Positions 28,994-39,244 of a DNA stretch of 64,000 nucleotides are shown here, piece by piece; position 1 is the stretch's first letter; each line of letters starts with the position of its first letter. The notes under the pieces are model-generated. The model saw only the letters and a list, made by a program, of their open reading frames with translations, did no database searches and was not told the origin of the DNA. Origin of the DNA: Qiania dongpingensis. GTDB taxonomy: Bacteria > Bacillota > Clostridia > Lachnospirales > Lachnospiraceae. Both the position numbers and the translations under genes were made by a program. The DNA lies in assembly GCF_014337195.1 (NCBI RefSeq), contig NZ_CP060634.1, forward strand, positions 1 through 64,000, given 5' to 3'.

Positions 28994-30864
28994 AACAGCC
29001 ATTATCGGAACAATCACAGCTGAATTCTTATCAAAAGATGGCAGTCAGCCATAAAGAGGGTCCCGCTCTTGTATTAGCGGGACCCGGTTCTGGAAAGACT
29101 CTAGTTATCACCCACCGGATTCGGATGCTCATAGAGGAATACGGTGTGGCGCCGGAGCATATTCTGGTCATTACGTTTACCAGGGCGGCGGCCACGCAGA
29201 TGAAGACACGGTTTGAAGAACTGATGGAAGGACAGCATCTTCCTGTAACCTTCGGGACCTTTCATTCCGTGTATTTCCGCGTGCTGAAGCATGCTTATCA
29301 CTACGACGCGTCCCAGATCATTGGGGAGGAGAGACGGCTCCGTCTCCTTTCCGAAGTGTCGGCACAGGTGGAACCAGCCATGGCGGAGGAGGGCATAGAG
29401 TCCCTTCAGGAGCTGCTCAGTGAAATCAGCGCGGTAAAGAGCGATATGCTGGATATCAGCCACTATTATTCCAGAACCTGTCCGGAGGACACATTTCGGG
29501 AGATCTATCAAGTATATGAGGAGCGGCTGAGAAAAGAGCAGGTAATTGATTTTGACGATATGCTTTCCCTTTGCTTTGAGCTGTTTTCAGCCAGAAAAGA
29601 TATTCTTTCTGGGTGGCAGAGGAAATACCAATATATCCTCTGTGACGAATTTCAGGATATCAACCGGCTTCAGTATGAAATATTAAAGCTCTTGGCACTG
29701 CCGGAGAATAACCTGTTCATAGTGGGGGACGATGATCAGGCCATATACCGGTTCCGGGGAGCCAGACCGGAGCTGATGCTCGGTTTTGAAAAGGAATATC
29801 CGGGAGCGGACCGGTATCTGCTGGCGGTGAATTACCGTTCTTCGGAAAAGATCATCCAGGCGGCGGAAAATCTGATCTCCCATAACAAGGTTCGGTTCCG
29901 CAAGGAAATTTCCGGAACGGGAAAGGATGGAGGACCTGTTATCCTGGGAAGCTTTCCGGGGACAGGAGAGGAATACGAACGGATTCTGTCCCATATCCGT
30001 TCTTACCGGGAAGCCGGCAGGGCTTATGAAGAGATCGCTGTGCTCGTGCGGACGAATACGGGGGCCAGGAAGCTTCTTGGAAAGCTTATGGAATATAATA
30101 TCCCGTTCCAGACGAGGGATACAGTCCCCTGTCTGTATGACCATTGGACCAGCGGTGACATTTTTGCCTATATCCGGGCGGCTATGGGAGATGAGAGCCG
30201 GACTGTCCTCCTGCGGATCATCAACAAGCCCTGCCGTTACATCTCCAGAACTGTATTTTCCGGAAGCAAGGTATCTCTGGATGAAATAGAAGCGATGTAT
30301 GAAGAAAAGCCATGGATGGCGGAACGAATCCGGTCTCTTCGTGAGGACCTTCGTGCAGTGGGCAGACTTTCTCCTTATCAGGCGGTGGGGTATATCCGAA
30401 AAACCATCGGATACGACGGGTATCTGAAAGGATACGCGAAGGAACGGCATTTGGAGGAAAACGGTCTTTTAGAGATTCTGGAGGAGCTTCAGTCGGATGC
30501 GGGAGAATACAAAACCTTTGCTGCCTGGTTCAGTCACATGTCTGAATACCGCGAGGAGATGAGACGGCAGAGAGAGAATTCGGCGGCGGATCGCCGCGGA
30601 GTGGTGATCTCGACCATACATGGGGCGAAAGGGCTTGAATATCCTGTCGTCTTCCTTCCGGATGTCAACGAACAGGTGATTCCCCATGAAAAGGCCGGTC
30701 TTTCGGCGGATGTGGAGGAGGAACGGAGGCTGTTCTATGTGGCGATGACCAGAGCAAAAGAAAAGCTGCACATCTATTCTGTCAAGGAACGCTATGGGAA
30801 ATCCGCTGTGGTCAGCCGGTTCGTGGATGAGATTAAAAGCCGGAAGGATACCGGCGGATCATAA
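28987..30864 (+). CDS. UvrD/Rep-type ATP-dependent DNA helicase
   Basis: A 625-residue superfamily 1 helicase: Walker [15 protein letters not shown] (about 33), motif Ia [11 protein letters not shown], Walker [13 protein letters not shown], motif [16 protein letters not shown], motif [10 protein letters not shown], motif [18 protein letters not shown] and motif [12 protein letters not shown]. It is shorter than PcrA and lacks most of the C-terminal extension, so it is better called UvrD-like than PcrA. It acts in DNA repair or replication restart. It overlaps gltX by 7 bp. Confidence 0.93.
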   Translation: MLKQPLSEQSQLNSYQKMAVSHKEGPALVLAGPGSGKTLVITHRIRMLIEEYGVAPEHILVITFTRAAATQMKTRFEELMEGQHLPVTFGTFHSVYFRVLKHAYHYDASQIIGEERRLRLLSEVSAQVEPAMAEEGIESLQELLSEISAVKSDMLDISHYYSRTCPEDTFREIYQVYEERLRKEQVIDFDDMLSLCFELFSARKDILSGWQRKYQYILCDEFQDINRLQYEILKLLALPENNLFIVGDDDQAIYRFRGARPELMLGFEKEYPGADRYLLAVNYRSSEKIIQAAENLISHNKVRFRKEISGTGKDGGPVILGSFPGTGEEYERILSHIRSYREAGRAYEEIAVLVRTNTGARKLLGKLMEYNIPFQTRDTVPCLYDHWTSGDIFAYIRAAMGDESRTVLLRIINKPCRYISRTVFSGSKVSLDEIEAMYEEKPWMAERIRSLREDLRAVGRLSPYQAVGYIRKTIGYDGYLKGYAKERHLEENGLLEILEELQSDAGEYKTFAAWFSHMSEYREEMRRQRENSAADRRGVVISTIHGAKGLEYPVVFLPDVNEQVIPHEKAGLSADVEEERRLFYVAMTRAKEKLHIYSVKERYGKSAVVSRFVDEIKSRKDTGGS

Positions 30865-30887
30865 GGATAAAAAAGGAGGCAGTCTCT

Positions 30888-31733
30888 TTGGACTATATAA
30901 TAGACGCATTAAAAGACGGACTTTGGGATACCGTGAAAATGCTGCCTTTCCTGTTTGCTGCATTTTTGATTCTGGAGGTTATAGAGCATTATTCAGAAAA
31001 ACACAGGAATGGGATGCTCACGCGGATTGGCGGGGCCGGCCCCCTTGTGGGAGCGCTTTTCGGGTGTATTCCCCAGTGCGGATTTTCTGTGGCGGCCGCC
31101 AATCTGTATTCCGGCGGAGTGATCACCGTGGGAACGCTTCTGGCAGTGTTCCTTTCCACCTCGGATGAGGCCGTACTTTTGATTCTGGGGAACCCGGGCA
31201 ACGGAGCAGTGGTGATCCGTCTGCTGGCCATCAAGGTGGTGATAGGAGTTTTGTTTGGATATGCGGTGGATATTTTACTCAGGAAAAGTCCGATGAAACG
31301 AAAACAGCTGGGAAATATCTGTGATCACTGCGGATGCGAAGAGGAAGGCGGCGTCCTGAGAGCGGCTGTCCGTCACACCATACAGATTTTTCTTTATCTG
31401 CTTCTGTTTAATTGTGTCCTGAATCTTCTGCTGGAAGCGGTCGGCATCGAGACCTTATCCCGTATATTAATGAAGGATTCTCTGTTTCAGCCGGTGCTGG
31501 CCGGACTCGTAGGATTGATCCCGAACTGCGCCGCATCTGTGGCACTGACGGAGCTTTATCTGAGCGGAGTCTTGAGCTTTGGCTCTGTGATCGCGGGACT
31601 TTGCGCCAGTGCGGGGATTGGACTCGCGGTGCTTTTCCGCGTGAATAAAAATGGAAAAGAAAATCTGAAGATCCTGGGAATCTTGTTTTTATGTTCCATA
31701 ATCGCGGGAATGCTTTTGCAGGCGGTGATGTGA
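30888..31733 (+). CDS. Putative 10-TM permease (arsenic efflux / manganese transporter-like)
   Basis: A 281-residue membrane protein with a duplicated layout: two halves each containing a Cys/Asn/Gly motif, GALFGCIPQCGFSVAAANLY (about 52-71) and GLVGLIPNCAASVALTELYL (about 207-226), separated by a cytosolic loop with CDHCGCEE. This fits the ArsP_2/putative manganese transporter family. The substrate is not established. The start is a TTG with AAAAGGAGG upstream, 23 bp after the helicase gene. Confidence 0.8.
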   Translation: MDYIIDALKDGLWDTVKMLPFLFAAFLILEVIEHYSEKHRNGMLTRIGGAGPLVGALFGCIPQCGFSVAAANLYSGGVITVGTLLAVFLSTSDEAVLLILGNPGNGAVVIRLLAIKVVIGVLFGYAVDILLRKSPMKRKQLGNICDHCGCEEEGGVLRAAVRHTIQIFLYLLLFNCVLNLLLEAVGIETLSRILMKDSLFQPVLAGLVGLIPNCAASVALTELYLSGVLSFGSVIAGLCASAGIGLAVLFRVNKNGKENLKILGILFLCSIIAGMLLQAVM

Positions 31734-31834
31734 CTGGACAGATAAATCGCGCGGGAAAATGCTTCCATTTATGGAATTAATGAAATTGAAGGGAATATTT
31801 AAGGGAAAATTCAGATATTTTAATAGGGGTTTTA

Positions 31835-31881
31835 TGCTATACTTAGGGTGCCGGCAGGAAAGGCGCCCTTTTTGGCGCCTT
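31835..31881 (+). promoter_or_regulatory. Extended -10 promoter and leader hairpin before the amidase
   Basis: TGCTATACT (31835-31843) is an extended -10 element without a clear -35. Seventeen bases later, AAGGCGCC (31860-31867) and GGCGCCTT (31874-31881) form a perfect 8 bp hairpin around CTTTTT in the transcribed leader. The purpose of the hairpin is unknown; transcript stabilisation or attenuation are options. Confidence 0.55.
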
Positions 31882-31941
31882 AGATAAATAGAACATAAAG
31901 CGTATAGAAGGATAAGACAAAGGAGAAAGGCAGGGGTTTCG

Positions 31942-32670
31942 ATGAGGGAGGAACGGGTCAGAAAGATTACGATCGCAGCGGGAATCATTCTTGTGATAAT
32001 ATTATTGGCCATGTTTGTAAAATCTGTGGTGTTTTCTGGGAATAGCAGGCAGACGGAGGGCGGAGACGGCCCAGGCATCAAAACTACGGGCAGTCAGGGG
32101 AAGACGGGAGATTCCAGTCAGCCGGTTTATATTGACGCCGGAGGAAAACGGGTCATTCAGTGGGAGAAGATAGAAGTTCCGGATTGGATAGAGAGGGACC
32201 TTCTTCCGACCAATGAATATTCCAGACCGGGTACGGCTCTGGACGATGTGGACGGCATAGTGGTCCATTATACGGCAAATCCCGGCACCACCGCCAAGCA
32301 GAACCGGAATTATTTCGCGGGCCTGGCAGATGGGAGCTCCGGCACCTATGCCAGCAGCCATTTTATCATCGACACGGACGGTACGATTCTCCAATGTGTT
32401 CCCATGAGTGAAGTGGCATACGCTTCCAATGACAGGAACAGCAACACCATCTCCATTGAGTGCTGCCATGAGGACGAGAGCGGAAAATTTACGAAGGCTA
32501 CTTATCAGTCTCTGGTGAAATTGACCGCATGGCTGGCTGATACCTATCTGATCGATACGGAGGATATCATCCGCCATTACGATATAACAGGAAAAATCTG
32601 CCCCAAATATTTTGTGGATCATGAAGATAAATGGGAGAAATTTTTAAAAGAGGTGGACAAGTCCAGATAA
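31942..32670 (+). CDS. N-acetylmuramoyl-L-alanine amidase (PGRP fold)
   Basis: A 242-residue exported or membrane-tethered amidase: N-terminal hydrophobic segment (about 11-33), Ser/Gly/Thr linker, then an Amidase_2 domain (about 90-240). Zinc ligands are the His in VVHYTANPG, the His in IIRHYDITG and the Cys of KICPKYF; SHFIIDTDG is also typical. It cleaves the bond between muramic acid and L-Ala in peptidoglycan. It is transcribed from its own promoter after the permease gene. Confidence 0.92.
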   Translation: MREERVRKITIAAGIILVIILLAMFVKSVVFSGNSRQTEGGDGPGIKTTGSQGKTGDSSQPVYIDAGGKRVIQWEKIEVPDWIERDLLPTNEYSRPGTALDDVDGIVVHYTANPGTTAKQNRNYFAGLADGSSGTYASSHFIIDTDGTILQCVPMSEVAYASNDRNSNTISIECCHEDESGKFTKATYQSLVKLTAWLADTYLIDTEDIIRHYDITGKICPKYFVDHEDKWEKFLKEVDKSR

Positions 32671-32764
32671 TATGCTATAATCGGGGAGGAACTGAAAACG
32701 CATTGTATCCAGCGGCTCCGGAACGTCAGGCGATCCGGGAAGCGGAACAGTAGCAGGAGGAAAA

Positions 32765-33388
32765 ATGAATACTTCGGTAAAAACCCGGAACATGGTCTTG
32801 ACTGCGGTCATAGCAGCCATTATCATTCTGATGGCCTTCGTGCCTTACGTAGGCTACATCAACCTTGTGGTCATAAAGGCCACTCTGATCCATGTACCCG
32901 TCATTATCGGATCCGTAGTCTTAGGACCGAAAAAGGGCGCGTTTCTTGGATTTATCTTTGGGCTCACCAGCCTGATCAACAACACCTTTAATCCCAGTCT
33001 TTTGTCATTTGCGTTCTCGCCTTTTTATTCCGGAGGCAACCTATGGAGCCTTTTGATCTGCTTTGTCCCCCGGATTTTAGTAGGGGTGTTTCCCTATTTT
33101 GTGTTTAAGGGCATCATGATGCTGGGGAAGGGAAAGAAGTCCATGGAATATGTAGCTTTGCCCGCAGCAGGCGTGGTAGGAGCTTTGACCAATACCCTGC
33201 TGGTGATGAACCTGATTTATTTTTGCTTTGTGGAACAGTTCGCTGCCGCAAAGGAAATCGCGGTCGGTGCAGTATATCAGGTGATCATAGGGATCGTTAT
33301 AGCCAACGGAGTGCCGGAAGCCATCGTTGCGCTGGTACTTACCATGGCACTGGGAAAAGTTCTTTTGCATTTTAATTTCAGCCGATAG
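32765..33388 (+). CDS. ECF transporter S component, probably pantothenate-specific
   Basis: A 207-residue protein with about six membrane helices and the Ala-rich N-terminal AVIAAIIILMAF segment by which S components dock on EcfT. Six-helix S units bind vitamins; the neighbours coaX and coaBC, both steps after pantothenate uptake, point to pantothenate (PanT-like). That is inference from context; no EcfA or EcfT genes are in the window, so it would share a common energising module. AGGAGG precedes the ATG. Confidence 0.85.
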   Translation: MNTSVKTRNMVLTAVIAAIIILMAFVPYVGYINLVVIKATLIHVPVIIGSVVLGPKKGAFLGFIFGLTSLINNTFNPSLLSFAFSPFYSGGNLWSLLICFVPRILVGVFPYFVFKGIMMLGKGKKSMEYVALPAAGVVGALTNTLLVMNLIYFCFVEQFAAAKEIAVGAVYQVIIGIVIANGVPEAIVALVLTMALGKVLLHFNFSR

Positions 33389-33400
33389 ATAAAACTAATT

Positions 33401-33437
33401 AAAAGCGCTTTGTCTCCGCCGGAGACAAGCGCTTTTT
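33401..33437. terminator. Bidirectional terminator between panT-like gene and coaX
   Basis: AAGCGCTT and TGTCTCC pair with GGAGACA and AGCGCTT over a long stem, with A4 at left and T5 at right. It serves the convergent transcripts. Confidence 0.9.
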
Positions 33438-33523
33438 GTCTGTTCTTTCAGCCGCATCACAGTAAAATTCTGCTATTGTATTTTCTGCCTGTTTATGGTA
33501 AAATCCCTATGGAATTGTGGGCT

Positions 33524-34288
33524 TTACTGGTTTTTGGCATAGATGATCCAAAGCCCTTTTAAAAGCAGGCTGTCATCATAGATGATTTCATGCCGGCAGT
33601 GTGGGATGATGGCTTTGGACAGGCCGCCGGTGGCGATGACGGTGGGAATTTCCCCCAGCTCCTCTGCGAACCGGTCGATCATGCCGTCCAGCATGGAAGC
33701 GCTGCCGAGGACGATGCCGCTTCTCATACATTCAATGGTATTTTTGCCGATGACGTGTTTCGGTGTCTCCAGGCTGATGGTATAAAGCTGAGCGGCTTTT
33801 TGGGCCAGGGATTCCAGAGAGACACGGATTCCCGGCATGATTGCGCCTCCGATATAGTTGTGATGCCTGTCCACACAGGAAATCGTGGTAGCGGTCCCCA
33901 TATCGATCACCACGAAGGGCGCCTGATATTCCTTGATGCCGGCTACTGCTGTTACCACCAGGTCACTGCCGACGGTGGCGGGATTGTCCATGACGATGTT
34001 GAGCCCGGTCTTGATGCCGGGACCCACCAGGAGACAGGGTTTTCCGATGATCTTTTCCACGGACAGTTTTACCGTGTTTGAAATAGGAGGGACCACGGAG
34101 GAAATGATAGCGCCTTCAAGCCCCTTGGGGTTGATATGGTAAAGCTCCAGTATGTTTTTGATGGTGATGGCATATTCCAATACGGTCAGGTTTACATTGG
34201 TGGAAACGCGTTCGACAAAATAGGTCTGCTTTGAGTCAATACATCCGACTACGACGTTGGAATTGCCGATATCTATAGCGAGAATCAT
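33524..34288 (-). CDS. coaX: Type III pantothenate kinase
   Basis: A 254-residue kinase that phosphorylates pantothenate, the first step to coenzyme A; type III enzymes need a monovalent cation and are not feedback-inhibited by CoA. N-terminal phosphate motif AIDIGNSN, GSDL in NPATVGSDLVVTAVA, and DMGTATT are diagnostic. The start at 34288 (MILAIDIGNS) follows GAAAGGA; a longer frame upstream would run into the coaBC gene and is not credible. It is divergent from coaBC with a 128 bp gap. Confidence 0.96.
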   Translation of the reverse strand: MILAIDIGNSNVVVGCIDSKQTYFVERVSTNVNLTVLEYAITIKNILELYHINPKGLEGAIISSVVPPISNTVKLSVEKIIGKPCLLVGPGIKTGLNIVMDNPATVGSDLVVTAVAGIKEYQAPFVVIDMGTATTISCVDRHHNYIGGAIMPGIRVSLESLAQKAAQLYTISLETPKHVIGKNTIECMRSGIVLGSASMLDGMIDRFAEELGEIPTVIATGGLSKAIIPHCRHEIIYDDSLLLKGLWIIYAKNQ

Positions 34289-34416
34289 TTGAGATAAATC
34301 CTTTCTTGCGGCGTATGCCGTCTTTAGAATAGGGTGCGGCCGGCAGCCGGCCACGGTGCGATTATAGCACAGAACCACGAAAATAACAATCACTGCCAAT
34401 AGAAGGAGTATAAGAT

Positions 34417-35607
34417 ATGCTGCAGGGAAAGACGGTACTTTTAGGTGTCTCCGGAAGCATTGCCGCTTACAAGATCGCCAATCTGGCAAGACTATTGAAG
34501 AAGCAGCACTGCCAGGTGCATGTGCTGATGACAAAGAACGCGGCCAATTTTATCACGCCCACGACGTTTGAGACTTTGACCGGGACAAAATGCCTGATGG
34601 ATACCTTTGACCGGAATTTTGAGTTCAGTGTGGAGCATGTGGCTCTGGCAAAAATGGCGGATCTGGTGATGCTTGCTCCGGCCAGCGCCAATGTGATAGG
34701 AAAGATCGCAAACGGCATTGCCGACGATATGCTGACCACCACGATCATGGCATGCCCCTGCAAGAAGCTGGTGGCGCCGGCCATGAATACGAATATGTAC
34801 AATAATCCTATCGTCCAGGAAAATATAAAGAAGCTCAGGGGTTACGGATATGAATTTGTAGAACCGGTGGTGGGGATGCTGGCAAACGGCGATACAGGGA
34901 ATGGAAAAATGGCGGATGAAGAGACTCTCTTGTCCTATATCCTCAGGGAGCTGGCTTTCGAAAAGGATATGGCGGGAAAGCGCGTGCTGGTTACAGCAGG
35001 CCCCACCAGAGAATCTCTTGATCCGGTGCGCTTCCTTACCAATCATTCCACGGGAAAGATGGGATATGCCCTTGCGAAAATGGCCATGTACCGGGGAGCC
35101 CGCGTCACTCTGGTCACGGGGCCTGTGGAAATCCAGAAACCGGATTTCGTAGAAACAGTGGAGATCACGACGGCGAAAGAGCTTTTTGAGGCGGTGGCGG
35201 AGCGGGCGCCGGATCAGGATATCATTATAAAGGCGGCTGCGGTGGCAGACTATCGTCCGGTATCCGTCAGTGAGGAAAAGGTGAAGAAATCCGATGATTT
35301 TCTTTCTATCCAGCTGGAAAGGACAGAGGATACCCTGGGTTATCTGGGGAAGAATAAGAGGCCGGGCCAGTTTCTCTGTGGCTTTTCCATGGAAACAGAG
35401 AATATGGTGGAGAACTCCAGGAAAAAGCTGGAGAAAAAAAATCTGGATATGATCGTGGCCAACAATGTGAAGGTAGAGGGAGCAGGCTTCGGAACCGACA
35501 CCAATGTGGTCACTATCCTTACGGCAGAAGGGGAGACAGTGCTTCCCAAAATGAGCAAAGACGCTGTGGCGGAAATCATTTTGGATGAGATATTAAAGAG
35601 ACTGTAG
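34417..35607 (+). CDS. coaBC: Bifunctional phosphopantothenoylcysteine decarboxylase/synthetase
   Basis: A 396-residue fusion. The N-terminal half (about 1-180) is the FMN-dependent CoaC decarboxylase, with GVSGSIAAYK, the His in FSVEHVALAK and PAMNTNMY. The C-terminal half (about 185-396) is CoaB synthetase, with GPTRESLDPVRFLTN and AAVADYRP. It makes phosphopantetheine from phosphopantothenate and cysteine. AGAAGGAG precedes the ATG; it shares a divergent regulatory region with coaX. Confidence 0.97.
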   Translation: MLQGKTVLLGVSGSIAAYKIANLARLLKKQHCQVHVLMTKNAANFITPTTFETLTGTKCLMDTFDRNFEFSVEHVALAKMADLVMLAPASANVIGKIANGIADDMLTTTIMACPCKKLVAPAMNTNMYNNPIVQENIKKLRGYGYEFVEPVVGMLANGDTGNGKMADEETLLSYILRELAFEKDMAGKRVLVTAGPTRESLDPVRFLTNHSTGKMGYALAKMAMYRGARVTLVTGPVEIQKPDFVETVEITTAKELFEAVAERAPDQDIIIKAAAVADYRPVSVSEEKVKKSDDFLSIQLERTEDTLGYLGKNKRPGQFLCGFSMETENMVENSRKKLEKKNLDMIVANNVKVEGAGFGTDTNVVTILTAEGETVLPKMSKDAVAEIILDEILKRL

Positions 35608-35667
35608 GCCCTGTGTTACCTGGGGAGAAACCGTTTGCGCGGGGAGAAAAGACAGGAAGGAGAGGAC

Positions 35668-37200
35668 ATGAGGCGGATACTTACATTTCTGACCAGCCGA
35701 ATGGTATGGGTGGCCATGGTGATCATCCTGCAGGTGGCGTGGATCGTGGCTTCCGTGCTGCTTTTGGGAAAGTATTACTGGACGATCACTGTCCTTTTGT
35801 CCCTGATCGGACTTCTGCTGGTCATCCATATCGTGCGCCAATGGAATAATCCGGCCTATAAACTGGCCTGGAGCATCCTGATCTTGAGCGTGCCCATCGT
35901 GGGGACAATACTTTATCTGCTTTTTGGCAGGGCGAATGTAATAGTCGCCCATCGGAAAAGACATCAAAGGATAGACGAGGAGCTGTATCCTTATATGGTC
36001 CAGCGGGAGGGGATAGATCAGGAGCTCAAGGCGGCTGATCCTGCCATGGCAAAGCAGTCCAGGTATTTATATGAGACTGCTCATTTCCCGGCTTACCGGA
36101 ATGGTTCCACCCATTATTTTTCCGGAGGGGAAGAGTATTTTGAAGAGCTGTGCAAAGCTCTGAAGGAAGCGGAGCAATTCATTTTTCTGGAATATTTTAT
36201 CATAGAACAGGGTTACATGTGGAAAACGATCCTTAAGATTCTGGAGGAAAAAGCAAAAGAGGGCGTAGAGGTGCGGCTTTTATATGACGATGTAGGCTGT
36301 ATATGGCTGCTTCCGAGAAATTATCCGCGTATTTTAGAGAAAAAAGGCATCCATTGCCGGACCTTCAATCCCTTCCGCCCTGTAATGTCTGCTATCTTCA
36401 ACAACAGAGACCACAGGAAAATGGCCGTGATAGACGGACGCGTGTCGTTTTGCGGAGGCCTTAACCTGGCTGATGAATATATCAATAAGGTAGAACGCTT
36501 CGGTCATTGGAAAGACGGAGGAATCCTGGTAAAAGGCGAAGCGGTCTGGAATTATACCTCTATGTTCCTAGGCATGTGGAATTCCATAAAGCATACGGAT
36601 TTTGACTATGAAGCCTACCGTGTGAAAGAGCATATGGGTGAGAGCGCAGAAAAAGGATATGTCCAGCCTTATGGAGATTCCCCGCTGGACCATGAGTGCA
36701 CCGGTGAAAACGTGTATTTGAACATCATCCATAACGCCCGGAAATACTTATATATTTATACGCCGTATCTTATTATCGATCACGAGATGATGGTGGCGCT
36801 GACTTTGGCGGCAAAAAGTGGCGTGGATGTGAGGATCATGACGCCGCACATCCCCGACAAAAAGCTGATCTTCATGCTGACCAGATCCTATTACGCCCAG
36901 CTGATAAACGCAGGTGTGAGGATTTTCGAATATCTGCCCGGATTCCTCCATACGAAGGCATTCGTCGCAGACGATGCTCTGGCGGCCATCGGAAGCATCA
37001 ATTTGGATTTCCGCAGTCTTTATCTGCATTTCGAGTGCGGAGCTCTGCTTTATAAGACGGAAGCGGTAAATGAATTAAAACGGGATTTTGAATCGACCAT
37101 GGAAGAATCCATGGAGATCACCATGGACTTTTGCAGGCGCCGCCCGCTATATGAACAGCTGCTGGTTTCAGCAATGAGTCTGTTTACCCCCCTGTTTTAA
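35668..37200 (+). CDS. cls: Cardiolipin synthase (phospholipase D family)
   Basis: A 510-residue membrane enzyme joining two phosphatidylglycerols into cardiolipin. Two N-terminal membrane helices (about 10-65) precede two HKD motifs, NNRDHRKMAVIDGRVSFCGG and PGFLHTKAFVADDALAAIGS. The start at 35668 follows AGGAAGGAGAGG; an in-frame ATG 33 bp upstream lacks a site. It lies 60 bp after coaBC and 67 bp before prfC. Confidence 0.95.
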   Translation: MRRILTFLTSRMVWVAMVIILQVAWIVASVLLLGKYYWTITVLLSLIGLLLVIHIVRQWNNPAYKLAWSILILSVPIVGTILYLLFGRANVIVAHRKRHQRIDEELYPYMVQREGIDQELKAADPAMAKQSRYLYETAHFPAYRNGSTHYFSGGEEYFEELCKALKEAEQFIFLEYFIIEQGYMWKTILKILEEKAKEGVEVRLLYDDVGCIWLLPRNYPRILEKKGIHCRTFNPFRPVMSAIFNNRDHRKMAVIDGRVSFCGGLNLADEYINKVERFGHWKDGGILVKGEAVWNYTSMFLGMWNSIKHTDFDYEAYRVKEHMGESAEKGYVQPYGDSPLDHECTGENVYLNIIHNARKYLYIYTPYLIIDHEMMVALTLAAKSGVDVRIMTPHIPDKKLIFMLTRSYYAQLINAGVRIFEYLPGFLHTKAFVADDALAAIGSINLDFRSLYLHFECGALLYKTEAVNELKRDFESTMEESMEITMDFCRRRPLYEQLLVSAMSLFTPLF

Positions 37201-37267
37201 ATTGACTTGGCGGAGGAACGGAATGGGGAAGGAACTTTGAATATCACAATTAGGAGGAACACATCAA

Positions 37268-38875
37268 GTGGCTTTTAAGCAGCAGGAATCATGGAAAAAC
37301 GAGATAGAAAAACGGCGGACGTTCGCGATCATTTCCCATCCCGATGCGGGAAAGACAACATTAACGGAGAAATTCCTTCTCTATGGAGGCGCGATCAACC
37401 TGGCCGGCTCCGTGAAAGGAAAAAAGACCGCGAAGCATGCGGTGTCTGATTGGATGGAAATAGAAAAACAGAGGGGTATTTCTGTCACATCGTCGGTTCT
37501 TCAATTCAATTACGGAGGATTCTGCATCAACATCCTGGATACACCGGGACATCAGGATTTCTCTGAGGATACCTACCGGACGCTGATGGCGGCGGATTCC
37601 GCAGTCATGGTAATCGATGCCAGCAAGGGTGTAGAAGCTCAGACGATCAAGCTTTTCAAGGTCTGCCTGCTCCGGCAGATTCCTATATTCACTTTTGTCA
37701 ATAAAATGGATCGGGACGCAAACGATCCGTTTGACCTGATGGATGAAATCGAGTCGGTTCTTGGCATCGCCACCTGCCCGGTCAACTGGCCCATAGGTTC
37801 AGGGCGGGAGTTCAAAGGTGTATATGAAAGAGACAGGAAATGTATCACCACATTCACGGCGGCAATGAACGGACAAAGGGAAGTGGACACAAAAGAGGTG
37901 GACTTGAACGACCCTCAGGTGAACTGGCTGATTGGGGAAGGCTATCACAGCCAGCTGCTGGAGGACATTGAGCTTTTAGACGGCGCGGGCCAGGAGCTTG
38001 ACATGGAGCTGGTGAGGCAGGGGAAGCTGTCCCCGGTTTTCTTTGGGTCAGCGCTCACAAATTTTGGGGTGGAGACGTTTTTAAAGCATTTCCTTAAGAT
38101 GACGACTCCTCCTCTTCCAAGGAAGGCAGACATCGGAATCATAGATCCGGTGAGTCCGGATTTCTCTGCCTTTGTATTTAAAATACAGGCTAATATGAAC
38201 AAGGCCCACAGAGACAGGATTGCGTTTATGCGGATCTGTTCCGGAAAATTTGAAGCAGGCATGGAGGTAAACCATATCCAGGGCGGCAGAAAGGTGAAGC
38301 TGTCCCAGCCTCAGCAGCTGATGGCACAGGAGAGGAAGATTGTGGAGGAAGCCTATGCGGGGGATATCATCGGCGTCTTTGACCCGGGGATTTTTTCAAT
38401 CGGCGATACCCTTACCTCCTCCGGCCAGAAATTTGCCTATGAGGGAATCCCGACCTTTGCTCCGGAGCATTTCGCGAGACTTCGGCAGATGGATACCATG
38501 AAGCGGAAGCAGTTCTTAAAGGGTGTGAACCAGATTGCCCAGGAGGGTGCCATCCAGATTTTCCAGGAGTTTAATACCGGCATGGAGGAGATTATTGTGG
38601 GAGTGGTAGGCGTCCTGCAGTTTGATGTCCTTTTGTTCCGCCTGAATAACGAGTACAATGTGGAAGTGAAGCTGGATCCGCTTCCCTATGAGCATATCCG
38701 CTGGATCGCCAACAAGGACGGCCTGGATGTGGAAAAGATTCAGGGCACCTCTGATATGAAGAGGGTGAAAGATCTGAAAGGGAATCCGCTTCTTCTGTTT
38801 ATCAACAGCTGGAGCATGGGAATGGTGCTCGACCGGAATCCGGGCCTTGTCCTGGAGGAGTTCAGCAGGAACTGA
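37268..38875 (+). CDS. prfC: Peptide chain release factor 3
   Basis: A 535-residue translational GTPase that recycles RF1 and RF2 after termination. G1 SHPDAGKTTLTEK (about 22), switch region EKQRGISVTSSV, G3 DTPGHQDF and G4 NKMDRD are all present. The start is GTG, preceded by TTAGGAGGAA. The length matches the family. The sequence shows no frameshift or motif loss. Confidence 0.97.
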   Translation: MAFKQQESWKNEIEKRRTFAIISHPDAGKTTLTEKFLLYGGAINLAGSVKGKKTAKHAVSDWMEIEKQRGISVTSSVLQFNYGGFCINILDTPGHQDFSEDTYRTLMAADSAVMVIDASKGVEAQTIKLFKVCLLRQIPIFTFVNKMDRDANDPFDLMDEIESVLGIATCPVNWPIGSGREFKGVYERDRKCITTFTAAMNGQREVDTKEVDLNDPQVNWLIGEGYHSQLLEDIELLDGAGQELDMELVRQGKLSPVFFGSALTNFGVETFLKHFLKMTTPPLPRKADIGIIDPVSPDFSAFVFKIQANMNKAHRDRIAFMRICSGKFEAGMEVNHIQGGRKVKLSQPQQLMAQERKIVEEAYAGDIIGVFDPGIFSIGDTLTSSGQKFAYEGIPTFAPEHFARLRQMDTMKRKQFLKGVNQIAQEGAIQIFQEFNTGMEEIIVGVVGVLQFDVLLFRLNNEYNVEVKLDPLPYEHIRWIANKDGLDVEKIQGTSDMKRVKDLKGNPLLLFINSWSMGMVLDRNPGLVLEEFSRN

Positions 38876-38962
38876 CCGGGATATCACCGGCAACAGGCAA
38901 CAAGTACAGGCCGAATGGCATAAAATATCTTTAAGGAAAGTATTATGCCGGGAGAGCTTGCC

Positions 38963-39220
38963 ATGAGGATGAGCGATTTAAGAATGAAAGAGGTCATCAA
39001 TATCTGCGACGGAAAGAGGCTGGGCTTTATAACCGATGCAGAATTTGACTGTAAAACGGGCTGCATTCAGAAGTTCATCATACCGGGCCCGGCCCATATC
39101 TGTGGTTTCTTGGGCAGGGATTCGGAATACATAATTCCATATGGCTGTGTAGAGCAGATTGGGGAGGACTTTGTACTGGTGAAGGTGATCACGGAGGACT
39201 GCCTGAATAAATGCAAATGA
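38963..39220 (+). CDS. ylmC: YlmC/YmxH family PRC-barrel sporulation protein
   Basis: An 85-residue PRC-barrel protein with the opening MRMSDLRMKEVINICDGKRL and the strand pattern LGFITDAEFDCKTGCI. Family members accompany sporulation and translation genes; the biochemical role is unclear. Another ATG at 38945 gives 91 residues; the site GGGAGAG favours 38963. It is next to nrdR and yqeG, a conserved Clostridia order. Confidence 0.85.
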   Translation: MRMSDLRMKEVINICDGKRLGFITDAEFDCKTGCIQKFIIPGPAHICGFLGRDSEYIIPYGCVEQIGEDFVLVKVITEDCLNKCK

Positions 39221-39244
39221 GCAGCGGAAAAAGGAGGATATACC

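Noticed and set aside
34289..34534. N-terminal extension of coaX (82 extra codons)
   Set aside because: It would cover the divergent promoter region and overlap coaBC; the family starts at MILAIDIGNS, which has a ribosome site.
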